A stretch of 36,443 nt of DNA, taken from contig NZ_JQEZ01000003.1 of NCBI RefSeq assembly GCF_000743705.1, positions 846,179 to 882,621 on the forward strand, written 5' to 3'. Source of the DNA: Ruegeria halocynthiae. Lineage in GTDB: Bacteria; Pseudomonadota; Alphaproteobacteria; Rhodobacterales; Rhodobacteraceae. Shown here in pieces: positions 1 to 7,815 of this stretch; position 1 is the first letter of the stretch; each line of letters starts with the position of its first letter. The notes beneath the pieces are model-generated. The model searched no databases, had not been told where the DNA came from, and saw only the letters and a program-made list of their open reading frames with translations. The position numbers and the translations under genes were made by a program.

Positions 1-696
1 AAATCCGAGGGCATCGAAGTCATCGAAATGCAGGGTGTGGCCGCGCCGCTTCTGAAAAGTTGCTATACGCGCGACCCGGTCATCGTGTTGGACGGCGGTG
101 CCGTCATCGGCCGGATGGGTCCGAGAATTCGGCAGGGCGAAGAACTGACGGCAACGCGGACTCTTGCAGGCCTGGGTATGCCCATATTGCGCACGGTGAC
201 CGGTACCGGAATGCTGGCAGGTGGCTCCTACGCGCGGATCAACAAAACCACCGCTGTTGTTGCAAGATCGGTTCGCGGTAATGACGAGGGAATCGACCAG
301 CTGCGTGACGTTCTTGAACGCGCTGACATCGATCTGATCGTCATCGACATGAACGGATATCTTCTGCATATCGACAGGGTCTTTGTGATGCTGGACAAGG
401 ATCTGGCTATGGTCAATCAGAGCCAGCTTCCATTCAGTTTCATTGACTTTCTCGAAAAATCGGGGATTGAGTTGCTGTCCTGCGAGGCGGAAGACAGTGA
501 CTGGATTGTAAATTGCCTCGCGCTCAGTCCGCGCCGCGTTCTGATGGCCGAAGGCACGTCTGACAATACGCTGGCCAAGCTTGCGCGTGCCAATGTCGAA
601 GTGATCCAGATCCCCTACGACAAAATGCAACTTGGCGGCGGCGGAATTCACTGCTCAACCAACCCGCTTGTACGCGATGCAGTCTGGGCCGATTAG
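1..696 (+). CDS. Amidinotransferase / arginine deiminase (DDAH) superfamily protein, 5' partial
   Basis: The frame is open from base 1, so the gene begins before the window; about 231 C-terminal residues are present. Three marks of the guanidino-modifying superfamily are in order: a YTRDP motif near the N-terminal side (substrate-binding Asp), LLHIDRVF carrying the general-base His, and GGGGIHCSTNPL near the C-terminus carrying the nucleophilic Cys. Members hydrolyse or transfer the guanidino/amidino group of arginine, dimethylarginine or similar compounds through a Cys-amidino intermediate. The substrate cannot be fixed from this piece: an arginine deiminase, a DDAH-type hydrolase or a related enzyme are all possible. 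The broken ABC binding-protein gene downstream suggests the pair once belonged to an uptake and breakdown cluster (inference). No clear terminator follows. Confidence 0.8.
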   Translation, partial: KSEGIEVIEMQGVAAPLLKSCYTRDPVIVLDGGAVIGRMGPRIRQGEELTATRTLAGLGMPILRTVTGTGMLAGGSYARINKTTAVVARSVRGNDEGIDQLRDVLERADIDLIVIDMNGYLLHIDRVFVMLDKDLAMVNQSQLPFSFIDFLEKSGIELLSCEAEDSDWIVNCLALSPRRVLMAEGTSDNTLAKLARANVEVIQIPYDKMQLGGGGIHCSTNPLVRDAVWAD

Positions 697-772
697 GTGG
701 AAGAAGCGCAACTGTTGCAATGCATCCGACGACCGACAAACAAACAACTTGGCAATATCCATCAACCTACCA

Positions 773-819
773 TCCTGCACACTATTGATAATACCCCAAG
801 ATGCAGGAATTGATCAATT
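773..819. repeat. Inverted repeat plus 12-bp palindrome in the leader before the broken ABC gene
   Basis: TCCTGCA (773-779) pairs with TGCAGGA (802-808), and the perfect palindrome AATTGATCAATT lies at 808-819. They sit between the hydrolase stop at 696 and the ATG at 922. They could be an operator or a weak hairpin. No T-run makes a convincing terminator. The role is unknown. Confidence 0.35.
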
Positions 820-921
820 TTTACCTGCCTTAATAGGATGCTTCCGTGACGGATCGCCCACCTGGGTGTGGATCATTCGGCAGGCCGAAACCTACCGACA
901 GATGTCAATAGGGAGAAAGAA

Positions 922-1155
922 ATGAACAAATTGAATTTGATGATGGCTACTGCGCTTGCCGCTAGCCTGGTTGCAGGAATCGCTGCAGCGCAGGAAAAAG
1001 TGCAAATAGCGTTCATCGATCCGCTGTCCGGACCGTTTGCAACAACTGGCGCGCAAGGGCTGGCGATTTCCTCTTGTATTTCTCCAACTCTGCCGGAACG
1101 GGGTTGCCTGAGAGCAAGCTTTTCGGGATGCCGTCGATGGGGTGGGGTCAATTAG
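922..1155 (+). pseudogene. ABC transporter substrate-binding protein, 5' remnant
   Basis: The ATG at 922 follows a GGGAG ribosome site. The product opens with a classic signal peptide (MNKLNLMMATALAASLVAG, cleavage after AAAQ). Mature residues VQIAFIDPLSGPFATTGAQG resemble the start of branched-chain amino-acid or amide type periplasmic binding proteins (LivJ/LivK fold). From about 1065 the likeness stops and the frame runs into an unrelated Cys/Arg-rich tail with a stop at 1153-1155. A full family member has about 380-400 residues, so nearly all of the ligand-binding domain is gone. I infer a deletion ending here; the scar continues into the repeats and tRNA end downstream. Function is lost. 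Confidence 0.7.
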
Positions 1156-1194
1156 TAGGGTCCTACTAATTGAGTTAGTAGGACATTAGTAGGG
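1150..1194. repeat. TTAGTAGG repeat cluster forming two alternative hairpins
   Basis: Within 45 bases TTAGTAGG occurs three times directly (in 1150-1159, at 1175-1182 and in 1185-1194) and once inverted (within 1162-1171). AATTAGTAGG (1150-1159) pairs perfectly with 1162-1171. The overlapping GTCCTACTAA (1160-1169) pairs perfectly with TTAGTAGGAC (1175-1184) across a 5-base loop. The middle arm can pair with only one side at a time. This looks like a recombinase or regulator binding site, or a mobile-element end. Confidence 0.6.
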
Positions 1195-1327
1195 CGTGTT
1201 CGTCAAACGTTCTGAAACGCTGTGCAATGGCTTTTAATGGTGAAGCCCGAATTAGTCAATTAATTATAAGGCCTTATGTGGTAACCTATGGCGCGATCCG
1301 GCTCCGTGCAACGACACGACGCCAAAA

Positions 1328-1372
1328 TTCGTAAGGACAGGGTCGGGGGTTCGAGTCCCTCTTGAGGCACCA
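1328..1372 (+). other. tRNA 3'-end fragment (T-arm, acceptor strand, CCA), probably from a class II tRNA
   Basis: The run has a T-stem/loop (GGGGG TTCGAGT CCCTC), a seven-base acceptor strand TTGAGGC, discriminator A and an encoded CCA at 1370-1372. The bases before it (TTCGTAAGGACAGGGTC) resemble the variable arm and following base pairs of a Leu tRNA. No convincing 5' half is seen: the best acceptor partner, GCCTTAT at 1271, would give a 102-nt molecule without a normal D or anticodon arm. The likely meaning is an attachment-site duplicate left by an integrative element, or a tRNA lost by deletion. It sits just before the dxs 3' end. Confidence 0.6.
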
Positions 1373-1405
1373 TTTTCCCTAAACCCACAGGTTGATCAAT
1401 GTCGC

Positions 1406-3334
1406 CTAAGCGCGTTTTTCGCCGATGGTTGTCACGCCAAGAACCGACAGGACCTTGGCTTCGATGTGCTCTGCATTCATGCTCGCAACGGCGTACATGT
1501 CCGCCGGGCTGGCTTGATCAATGAAGATATCGGGCAAGACCATCGAGCGGTATTTCAGCCCGTGATCGAACACGCCCTCATCCGCCAAAAGCTGCGCCAC
1601 GTGGCTGCCAAAACCGCCGACGGCGCCTTCTTCGATGGTGATCAGGGCCTCGTGGTTTGCGGCCAGATCCAGAATCAGCTCGCGATCCAGCGGTTTGGCA
1701 AAGCGGGCGTCGGCGATGGTTGGGGTGATGCCCCGGGCCGAGAGGGCCTCGGCGGCCTTTTGAACCTCGGCCAGGCGGGTGCCAAAGGACAGCAGCGCCA
1801 CGCGCGCGCCGGTCTGAATCATGCGGCCCTTGCCGATCTCAAGCACTTCGCCGCGTTCGGGCAGATCGACCCCCACGCCTTCGCCACGCGGATAGCGGAA
1901 CGCGATGGGACCGTCGTCATGTGCGGCAGCGGTGGCGATCATATGCATCAGCTCGGCTTCATCAGCGGCGGCCATGACCACAATACCGGGCAAGTTGGCC
2001 AAATAGGCGACATCGAACGATCCGGCGTGGGTTGCGCCATCGGCCCCCACCAGACCCGCACGGTCGATGGCAAAGCGCACAGGCAGGCGCTGAATGGCCA
2101 CATCATGGACAACCTGATCATAGCCGCGTTGAAGGAAGGTCGAGTACATCGCGCAGAACGGCTTCATCCCGCCAGCCGCCAATGCTGCGGCAAAGGTGAC
2201 ACCGTGCTGTTCCGCAATCGCCACGTCGAAGCAGCGCGAAGGATAGCGTTCCGCAAACAGATTCAGCCCGGTGCCATCGGGCATCGCGGCCGTGACGGCG
2301 ACGATCTTGTCATCGCGCGCGGCCTCATCCACCAATGTCTTGCCAAAGACCGAGGTGTAGGAGGGCGCGTTGGACGGTGTCTTTTTCTGCTTGCCCGTCA
2401 CCACGTCGAATTTAGCAGTGGCATGACCCTTGTCGCGGGCTTGTTCCGCCGGGGCATAGCCTTTGCCTTTTTTCGTCAGGACATGGATCAGGATCGGACC
2501 GGTCGCCCGCGCCTTGACCGTGCGCAGAACCGGCAGCAGTTGATCCATATCGTGCCCGTCGATGGGGCCGAGATACGAAAAGCCCAACTCTTCGAACAGC
2601 GTTCCGCCCACGGCCATGCCTTTCAGCATCTCCTTGGCGCGCTTGGCCCCTTCGCGGAAGGGTTCCGGCAGCAGCGACACTGCGCCCTTGGCGGCGGCTT
2701 TCAGATCGTGAAAGGGCGCTTCGGCATACATCCGAGAGAGATAGCTGGACAGCGCACCGACGGGCGGGGCGATGCTCATCTCATTGTCGTTCAGGATCAC
2801 GATCAGGCGTTTTTTCAGGTGGCCGGCGTTGTTCATCGCCTCGAACGCCATGCCTGCCGACATCGACCCGTCGCCAATCACGGCAATCGCATCGCCCAGC
2901 CCCTCGGGGGTGACACCGCCCAGATCACGGGCAACGGCAAAACCAAGCGCCGCGCTGATCGAGGTGCTGGAATGCGCCGCGCCAAATGGGTCATAGGGGC
3001 TTTCGCTGCGCTTGGTGAACCCGCTGAGGCCACCCTTCTGGCGCAGCGTGCGAATCCGATCACGGCGTTCCGTCAGAATTTTATGCGGATAACACTGATG
3101 TCCCACATCCCAGATGATCTTGTCGCGTGGCGTATCGAAAACGGCATGCAGTGCTGTGGTCAGCTCCACAACACCCAGACCCGCGCCCAGATGCCCCCCG
3201 GTTTCCGACACAGCCGAGATTGTCTCAGCCCGCAGTTCGCTGGCAATCTGGTGCAATTGCTCATCCGAGAACTGCTTGAGGTCCGCAGGGCGACCTACAA
3301 GGTCCAGCAGGGGCGTATTCGGGCGGTCAGACAT
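1406..3334 (-). CDS. dxs: 1-deoxy-D-xylulose-5-phosphate synthase
   Basis: The 642-residue product matches the usual DXS length. It condenses pyruvate and glyceraldehyde-3-phosphate into DXP with thiamine diphosphate, the first step of the MEP isoprenoid pathway and also a feed to thiamine and pyridoxal synthesis. Visible marks are [10 protein letters not shown] (residues 76-85), the ThDP motif running from [17 protein letters not shown] (about 154-170) to NDNEMSI (182-188), and the C-terminal transketolase domains with [19 protein letters not shown] chose [10 protein letters not shown] at 3334; the frame extends 17 codons further, but that would overlap ispA, whose stop lies 16 bases upstream. 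It is the last gene of the HDAC-xseB-ispA-dxs run, so DXP supply and prenyl diphosphate synthesis are probably co-transcribed. Confidence 0.97.
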   Translation of the reverse strand: MSDRPNTPLLDLVGRPADLKQFSDEQLHQIASELRAETISAVSETGGHLGAGLGVVELTTALHAVFDTPRDKIIWDVGHQCYPHKILTERRDRIRTLRQKGGLSGFTKRSESPYDPFGAAHSSTSISAALGFAVARDLGGVTPEGLGDAIAVIGDGSMSAGMAFEAMNNAGHLKKRLIVILNDNEMSIAPPVGALSSYLSRMYAEAPFHDLKAAAKGAVSLLPEPFREGAKRAKEMLKGMAVGGTLFEELGFSYLGPIDGHDMDQLLPVLRTVKARATGPILIHVLTKKGKGYAPAEQARDKGHATAKFDVVTGKQKKTPSNAPSYTSVFGKTLVDEAARDDKIVAVTAAMPDGTGLNLFAERYPSRCFDVAIAEQHGVTFAAALAAGGMKPFCAMYSTFLQRGYDQVVHDVAIQRLPVRFAIDRAGLVGADGATHAGSFDVAYLANLPGIVVMAAADEAELMHMIATAAAHDDGPIAFRYPRGEGVGVDLPERGEVLEIGKGRMIQTGARVALLSFGTRLAEVQKAAEALSARGITPTIADARFAKPLDRELILDLAANHEALITIEEGAVGGFGSHVAQLLADEGVFDHGLKYRSMVLPDIFIDQASPADMYAVASMNAEHIEAKVLSVLGVTTIGEKRA

Positions 3335-3350
3335 GTGGCGCGTTCCTGGC

Positions 3351-4217
3351 TTAGCTGTCCCGGGCAATAACGAAGCGGGCGGCATCCTTCAAGGTTTCTG
3401 CCCCGGGCCCGTACCCGTCCAATGCAGCGCAGGCCTGATCCACCAGGTCTGCCGCACGGGCTTTGGCCGCATCCAGCCCCAACAACGAGACAAAGGTCGC
3501 CTTGCCAGCCTGAGTGTCTTTTTGCAGCCGCTTTCCGGCTTTCGACACGTCACCCTCAATATCCAAAATGTCATCGGCGATCTGAAAGGCAAGGCCAAGC
3601 GCGCGGGCATATTGGCGCAATGGTTCGGGGTCCGCCTGCGCCAGATACGCACCTGCGCTGGCCGACCATTCGATCAGCGCACCGGTCTTGCCCGCCTGCA
3701 ACTGCGTAATCTGGTTCAGCGTCAACGGGGCCGCAGCGGTTTCCGCCGCAATATCCAGCGCCTGACCCAGAACCATCCCTTGTGCCCCGCTGGCTTTGGC
3801 CAGTGTCAAAGCCAGTTCCGCCCGAACCTCGGCCGGGCCAACCTCGGGCCGTGTACAAAGCTCAAAAGCAAGGGTCTGCAAGGCATCTCCGGCCAGAACG
3901 GCGGTGCCTTCGTCCCATTTCACATGCACTGTCGGGCGTCCGCGACGCAGGTCGTCATCGTCCATACAGGGCAGGTCGTCATGCACCAGCGAATAGGCGT
4001 GCAGCGCTTCGATCCCGGTGGCGGGCCAGATCGCGCGGCCCGTATCAACGCCATGCAGACGAGCGCTTTCCAGCACCAGAAATCCGCGCAACCGCTTGCC
4101 GCCCTGCGTGGCATAGGCCATCGCTCGGGTCACATCCAGATCGTCCAGCGCGCCCAGAACCAGATCGAACTGATCCTGAATGCGCGACGCATCCTGCGCT
4201 AGCTTGTCGCGAAACAT
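3351..4217 (-). CDS. ispA: Farnesyl diphosphate / short-chain polyprenyl diphosphate synthase
   Basis: The protein has 288 residues. It carries the first Asp-rich motif [10 protein letters not shown] (80-89) and the second, DDILD (215-219), that hold Mg-diphosphate in trans-isoprenyl diphosphate synthases. It elongates DMAPP/IPP to geranyl and farnesyl diphosphate in the cytosol, feeding ubiquinone, bactoprenol and carotenoids. The extended first motif (DDxxCMDDDD) fits bacterial FPP synthases of the IspA type. Its ATG directly abuts the TAA of xseB (TAAATG on the coding strand), so translational coupling is likely. It is 16 bases ahead of dxs. The xseB-ispA-dxs order is common in proteobacteria. 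Confidence 0.95.
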   Translation of the reverse strand: MFRDKLAQDASRIQDQFDLVLGALDDLDVTRAMAYATQGGKRLRGFLVLESARLHGVDTGRAIWPATGIEALHAYSLVHDDLPCMDDDDLRRGRPTVHVKWDEGTAVLAGDALQTLAFELCTRPEVGPAEVRAELALTLAKASGAQGMVLGQALDIAAETAAAPLTLNQITQLQAGKTGALIEWSASAGAYLAQADPEPLRQYARALGLAFQIADDILDIEGDVSKAGKRLQKDTQAGKATFVSLLGLDAAKARAADLVDQACAALDGYGPGAETLKDAARFVIARDS

Positions 4218-4460
4218 TTACTGACCTTCGACAGGCGTTGTCCCAGTCGGTTGGCCATCTGCGTCCAGCGTGATCGCCGCCACCTTTTCCTCGGCCCGCT
4301 TCAGCTCATCCTCGCAGCGTTTCTTTAGTGCCGCCCCGCGTTCATACAGCGCGATGGACTGGTCCAGCGCCACATCGCCGCGCTCAAGCTGGCCGACCAC
4401 AGCCTCCAGCTCTTTCATGGCCTGTTCGAATGTCATCTGGTCAACGGGGGTATCGGTCAT
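4218..4460 (-). CDS. xseB: Exodeoxyribonuclease VII small subunit
   Basis: The protein has 80 residues, the usual size. It has the family pattern TFEQAMKELEAVVGQLERGDVALDQSIALYERG followed by a basic helix KKRCEDELKRAEEKV, here given as two short parts of one conserved helical hairpin. XseB binds the large subunit XseA to make the nuclease that degrades single-stranded DNA to oligonucleotides. xseA is not in the window. The ATG overlaps the stop of the upstream deacetylase gene by four bases (ATGA), and the stop abuts the ispA start, which shows a tight operon. Confidence 0.93.
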   Translation of the reverse strand: MTDTPVDQMTFEQAMKELEAVVGQLERGDVALDQSIALYERGAALKKRCEDELKRAEEKVAAITLDADGQPTGTTPVEGQ

Positions 4461-5383
4461 CGGGCTGCCTTCATCAGTTCTTCCACATGGGCGCGTGTGG
4501 CCTCGGCCAGCGCGTTCAGATCATACCCGCCCTCCAAAGTCGAGACGATACGGCCATCACACATCTCCTCGGCAATCCCGCACAATTCCGCGGTCAGCCA
4601 GGCGAAATCCCCGGTGGACCAGTTCAATTCGGCCAGCGGGTCATCCTGATGGGCGTCGAACCCGGCCGAGATGATGATCAGTTCGGGCTTGAACGCCCGC
4701 AGACGCGGAAACGCCTGCGCCTCATAAGCCGCGCGCATTTCAGCCCCACCGGTGCCGGGGGCCAGCGGGATGTTCAGAACGGTTTCAAACGCACCGGTCT
4801 CATCCGCGCGCCCCGAACCGGGCCACAGCGGCATCTGCTGGCTGGTGATCACCAGCGCGCGTTTCTCATCCCACAGCAGGTCCTGGGTTCCGTTGCCGTG
4901 ATGCACATCAAAATCAACAATGGCCACACGGTTCAGCCCGTGATGGTCCAAAGCGTGCTTTGCCGCCAGAGCCGCATTGCCAAACAGACAAAACCCCATG
5001 GCCGTTTCCGTTTCGGCATGATGCCCCGGGGGCCTGATTGCGCAGAACGCATTCGGGGCCTCGCCGCCCAGCACCATATCCACCGCCCGCACGACCGCCC
5101 CGGCGGCGCGATAGGCCGCATCGACCGAACCCGGAGACATGAAGGTATCGCCGTCAATCTGCCGGTACCCTTCGGTTGGGCGGTTGCTGCGAATGTCCCG
5201 GATGTGCGATTCCGGATGGATGCGCAACAGATCGTCATCCGCCGCCAAAGGCGCGGTTTTCCGATTCAGGTCCAGCGATTCCAGCGCGTGCAGGATATGC
5301 TCCAGCCGCGCCACCCGCTCGGGGTGCCCCTCCGGGGTCACATGTTCAAGACAGTCGGCATGGGTCAAAAGAGCGGTGGTCAT
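4457..5383 (-). CDS. Histone deacetylase family protein (class II HDAC / acetylpolyamine amidohydrolase type)
   Basis: The protein has 308 residues and belongs to the arginase-deacetylase fold. It shows RPPGHHA (117-123) with the charge-relay His pair, DFDVHHGNGT (157-166) and SAGFDAH (239-245) with the zinc-binding Asp/His residues, and EGGYD (284-288). These enzymes remove acetyl or other acyl groups from lysine or polyamines by zinc catalysis. In proteobacteria, substrates are usually acetylpolyamines or acyl-lysine proteins, and the exact one cannot be told here. It is the first gene of the run with xseB, ispA and dxs (four-base overlap with xseB). This arrangement is common in Rhodobacteraceae as I recall it, with no obvious pathway link. 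Confidence 0.92.
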   Translation of the reverse strand: MTTALLTHADCLEHVTPEGHPERVARLEHILHALESLDLNRKTAPLAADDDLLRIHPESHIRDIRSNRPTEGYRQIDGDTFMSPGSVDAAYRAAGAVVRAVDMVLGGEAPNAFCAIRPPGHHAETETAMGFCLFGNAALAAKHALDHHGLNRVAIVDFDVHHGNGTQDLLWDEKRALVITSQQMPLWPGSGRADETGAFETVLNIPLAPGTGGAEMRAAYEAQAFPRLRAFKPELIIISAGFDAHQDDPLAELNWSTGDFAWLTAELCGIAEEMCDGRIVSTLEGGYDLNALAEATRAHVEELMKAAR

Positions 5384-5452
5384 CTGGGTCCCCTGTTCAT
5401 CTGGCTACAAGTATCCTCGCCGAAGGCATAAAACCGCCGCGCAGCGGCCAAA

Positions 5453-6154
5453 TCAATCCGGCGCCAACATATACCCGGCCCCGCGTACTGTCTGCAGGTA
5501 ACGCGGCTGCTTGGGGTCCTGTTCGATCTTGCGACGCAGCCGGGTGATCTGCACATCCACCGCGCGTTCCTGCGCCTGACCTTTGTCGCGGCCCAGATCC
5601 TCGACCAGCTTGGCGCGGCTGATCGGCTCTCCGGGCTGGGTCGAGAAGATCTTCATCAACTGGCTTTCCGTTGCCGTCAGGCGCACCGGATCTTCACCCT
5701 GCCACATCTCGCCCCGTTCCACATCATACCGGATCGGGCCGAGGTTCAGAATTTTGGTCGCCGCATCCTGCGCCGGAGTTTCGGGCATCCGCCGCAGGAT
5801 CGCATTGATGCGCAACAACAGCTCTTTCGGCTCGAACGGTTTGGCCAGATAGTCATCCGCCCCTGCCTCAAGCCCGGCAATCCGGTGCTCGGTCTCGCCG
5901 CGTGCGGTCAACAGAAGAACCGGCGTGGCATGGGTTTCACGCAGCGATTTGGTCAGGCTGACGCCATCCTCACCGGGCATCATCACGTCCAGAACGATCA
6001 TGTCGAAGTCCAGCCCGGATAACACCCGCCGCGCATGGGCCGCATCGCGCGCCGCCGTCACCAGAAATCCGTTTCGCATCAAGAATTTCTTGAGCAAATC
6101 GCGAATGCGCTCGTCATCGTCGACGATCAACAGGTGGGCGTCCATATCGCTCAT
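5453..6154 (-). CDS. petR: OmpR-type response regulator PetR
   Basis: The protein has 233 residues. The receiver domain (1-120) has the acidic pocket VDDD (11-14), phospho-acceptor Asp56 in IVLDVMMP, Thr83 and Lys105 (AKPF). A winged-helix trans_reg_C domain fills about 135-230 and ends with VRGAGYML. The paired MarR gene upstream overlaps by four bases (ATGA). In Rhodobacter capsulatus the petP-petR pair lies just upstream of petABC and petR is needed for growth (published work by Tokito and Daldal). I assign the symbols from this pairing and from the presence of petABC 11.7 kb away. No sensor kinase lies beside it. Confidence 0.85.
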   Translation of the reverse strand: MSDMDAHLLIVDDDERIRDLLKKFLMRNGFLVTAARDAAHARRVLSGLDFDMIVLDVMMPGEDGVSLTKSLRETHATPVLLLTARGETEHRIAGLEAGADDYLAKPFEPKELLLRINAILRRMPETPAQDAATKILNLGPIRYDVERGEMWQGEDPVRLTATESQLMKIFSTQPGEPISRAKLVEDLGRDKGQAQERAVDVQITRLRRKIEQDPKQPRYLQTVRGAGYMLAPD

Positions 6155-6663
6155 GAGGTGGTATCCCGCAGTTTCGTGTAAGCATGACGCATATCAGCAT
6201 CCATCATTGCTTCAAGCACTTTACGAAAACCTGACACCGCTTCGGGGCCGGCTTCCTTGTAGGCGGCACGCATCCGCACGCGCTGGGCCTCGGACAGTTT
6301 GGCCTCCAGCGCCTTGCCCTGGTCCGTCAGAAACAGATGCCGCTCGCGTTTGTCCATGCTACCCACGCGGCTTTCGACCAGCCCATCGTCGATCAATGTC
6401 CGCAGCACCCGGTTCAGCGACTGTTTCGTCACCCCCAGGATCGCCAGCAGGTTGTTGACCGTGGTGCCCGGCGCGCGGTTGATAAAGTGGATGGCGCGAT
6501 GGTGTGCCCGCCCATAGGCCATCTGTGTTAGAATGCGATCAGGGTCCGCCGTAAAGCCGCGATAGGCGAAAAACATCGCCTCGATCCCTTGCCGCAGCTG
6601 TTCGTCGGTCAAAAACAACAGGCTCTCACCGCCATAGGTCTGGGCGGGGCGGGTGTCCGACAT
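6151..6663 (-). CDS. petP: MarR-family regulator PetP
   Basis: The protein has 170 residues with a winged-helix MarR core (about 45-140): residues TVNNLLAILGVTKQSLNRVLRT form the helix-turn-helix, and DKRERHLFLT is the beta-wing. I chose MSDTRPAQTY at 6663 because GAGG lies six bases upstream; a start four codons earlier is possible but lacks a site. It overlaps petR by four bases. The divergent promoter region with ilvE contains two perfect inverted repeats (6681-6694 and 6762-6774) that could be its operators (inference). In R. capsulatus PetP works with PetR. Confidence 0.83.
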   Translation of the reverse strand: MSDTRPAQTYGGESLLFLTDEQLRQGIEAMFFAYRGFTADPDRILTQMAYGRAHHRAIHFINRAPGTTVNNLLAILGVTKQSLNRVLRTLIDDGLVESRVGSMDKRERHLFLTDQGKALEAKLSEAQRVRMRAAYKEAGPEAVSGFRKVLEAMMDADMRHAYTKLRDTTS

Positions 6664-6680
6664 GGTACGCCTCATTCGTT

Positions 6681-6774
6681 ACTCGGGTCCGAGTTTATGT
6701 CAGCGTTATTGACATTCCAAGGGCAGAGAGGTATCGAATCGCAGTTTTTGCGCAACTTTATGTCCGGTCCGGAC
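6681..6774. promoter_or_regulatory. Divergent petPR / ilvE promoter region with two inverted repeats
   Basis: The minus strand carries TTGGAA, a 17-base spacer and TAAACT, a good sigma-70-like promoter for petP. The plus strand carries TTGACA (6709-6714), 17 bases and TATCGA (6732-6737) for ilvE. ACTCGGGTCCGAGT (6681-6694) is a 6-2-6 inverted repeat touching the petP -10 box. GTCCGGTCCGGAC (6762-6774) is a 6-1-6 inverted repeat upstream of the ilvE ribosome site. Both share a CGGnCCG core (with one or two central bases), so one dimeric regulator, perhaps PetP itself, may bind both. Confidence 0.5.
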
Positions 6775-6822
6775 TTAATCAGCGCAATAATTGAAAATTC
6801 AGCCCAGTTCAGGAGGTTTCGC

Positions 6823-7689
6823 ATGGCGGGGTATGACGATCGAGACGGTGTCATCTGGATGGATGGCAAACTGGTGCCCTGGCGCGAGGCCAATGTGCAT
6901 ATCCTGTCTCACGCGATGCATTATGCGTCTTCGGTCTTCGAAGGTGAACGCGCCTATAACGGCAAAATCTTCAAAAGCCGCGAACATTCCGAACGTCTGA
7001 TCGCCTCGGCCGAGGCGCTGGATATTCCGATGCCCTATGACGTGGATCAGATCGAAGCCGCCAAGGAAGAAGCGCTGAAAGCCAGCGGGTTGCAGGACGC
7101 CTATGTACGCGCGCTGGTCTGGCGTGGTTCGGGTGAGGATATGGGTGTCGCTTCGGCGAAAAACCCGGTGCGCATGGCCGTCGCTGTCTGGCCGTGGGGG
7201 GCCTATTACGGCGACGCCAAGATGCAGGGTGCCAAGCTGGATATCGCAGAATGGAAACGGCCCAGTCCGGAAACCATCCCGGTGCACGCCAAGGCGGCCG
7301 GTCTGTACATGATTTGCACCATCTCAAAGCACAAGGCCGAGGCCAAGGGCTGCTCGGATGCGTTGTTCATGGATTACCGCGGCTACGTGGCCGAGGCCAC
7401 GGGTGCCAATGTGTTCTTCGTCAAGGATGGTGAGGTGCACACCCCGCTGGCCGATTGCTTTTTGAACGGCATCACCCGCCAGACCGTGATCCAGATGCTG
7501 AAGGACAAGGGCCTTACCGTCCACGAGCGCCGCATCAAGCCCGAAGAGATGGCCGAATTCGAACAGTGCTGGCTGACCGGCACGGCGGCCGAGGTCACCC
7601 CGGTGGGTCAGATCGGCGACTATACCTTTGCGGTTGGCGACATCACCCGCGAGATCGCCGCAGACTATGAGGCGCTGGTGCGCGCCTGA
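6823..7689 (+). CDS. ilvE: Branched-chain amino-acid aminotransferase (class IV PLP enzyme)
   Basis: The protein has 288 residues, starting at ATG 6823 behind AGGAGG six bases upstream. It interconverts leucine, isoleucine and valine with their 2-oxo acids using 2-oxoglutarate/glutamate. Visible class IV features are the EGERAYNGKIFKSREHSERL segment (40-59), Lys157 in HAKAAGLYM as the PLP Schiff-base lysine, and EATGANVFFV (191-200) with the phosphate/cofactor-binding Glu. D-amino-acid aminotransferase and aminodeoxychorismate lyase share the fold, but length and N-terminal IWMDGKLVPW favour IlvE. It is divergent from petPR and ends at a strong terminator. Confidence 0.93.
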   Translation: MAGYDDRDGVIWMDGKLVPWREANVHILSHAMHYASSVFEGERAYNGKIFKSREHSERLIASAEALDIPMPYDVDQIEAAKEEALKASGLQDAYVRALVWRGSGEDMGVASAKNPVRMAVAVWPWGAYYGDAKMQGAKLDIAEWKRPSPETIPVHAKAAGLYMICTISKHKAEAKGCSDALFMDYRGYVAEATGANVFFVKDGEVHTPLADCFLNGITRQTVIQMLKDKGLTVHERRIKPEEMAEFEQCWLTGTAAEVTPVGQIGDYTFAVGDITREIAADYEALVRA

Positions 7690-7712
7690 TCTTTCAGGAC
7701 AATGGTATTGGG

Positions 7713-7740
7713 AACCCTCGCTTTTGGCGGGGGTTTTTCT
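7713..7740 (+). terminator. Rho-independent terminator after ilvE
   Basis: The nine-base stem AACCCTCGC (7713-7721) / GCGGGGGTT (7727-7735) has one G-T pair and a five-base loop, and is followed by a T-rich run to 7740. Confidence 0.9.
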
Positions 7741-7815
7741 TTGCCCGTCGTTCAAGCTTTTGTGCAGATCGTTCAGATGACTGGACGAATGCGCAGCCGG
7801 GTATAGGTTACCCCT

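Noticed and set aside
1271..1372. A complete 102-nt tRNA using GCCTTAT at 1271 as 5' acceptor strand
   Set aside because: Acceptor pairing is possible, but no D arm or anticodon arm of normal form can be drawn and the molecule would be too long.
1466..3370. 634-codon open frame on the plus strand opposite dxs
   Set aside because: It mirrors the codon pattern of dxs, has His/Gln/Arg-rich low-sense composition and no homology that I recognise; GC-rich genes often leave open antisense frames.
4328..5431. 367-codon plus-strand frame across xseB and the deacetylase gene
   Set aside because: It lies antisense to two clearly identified genes and has no ribosome site or domain.
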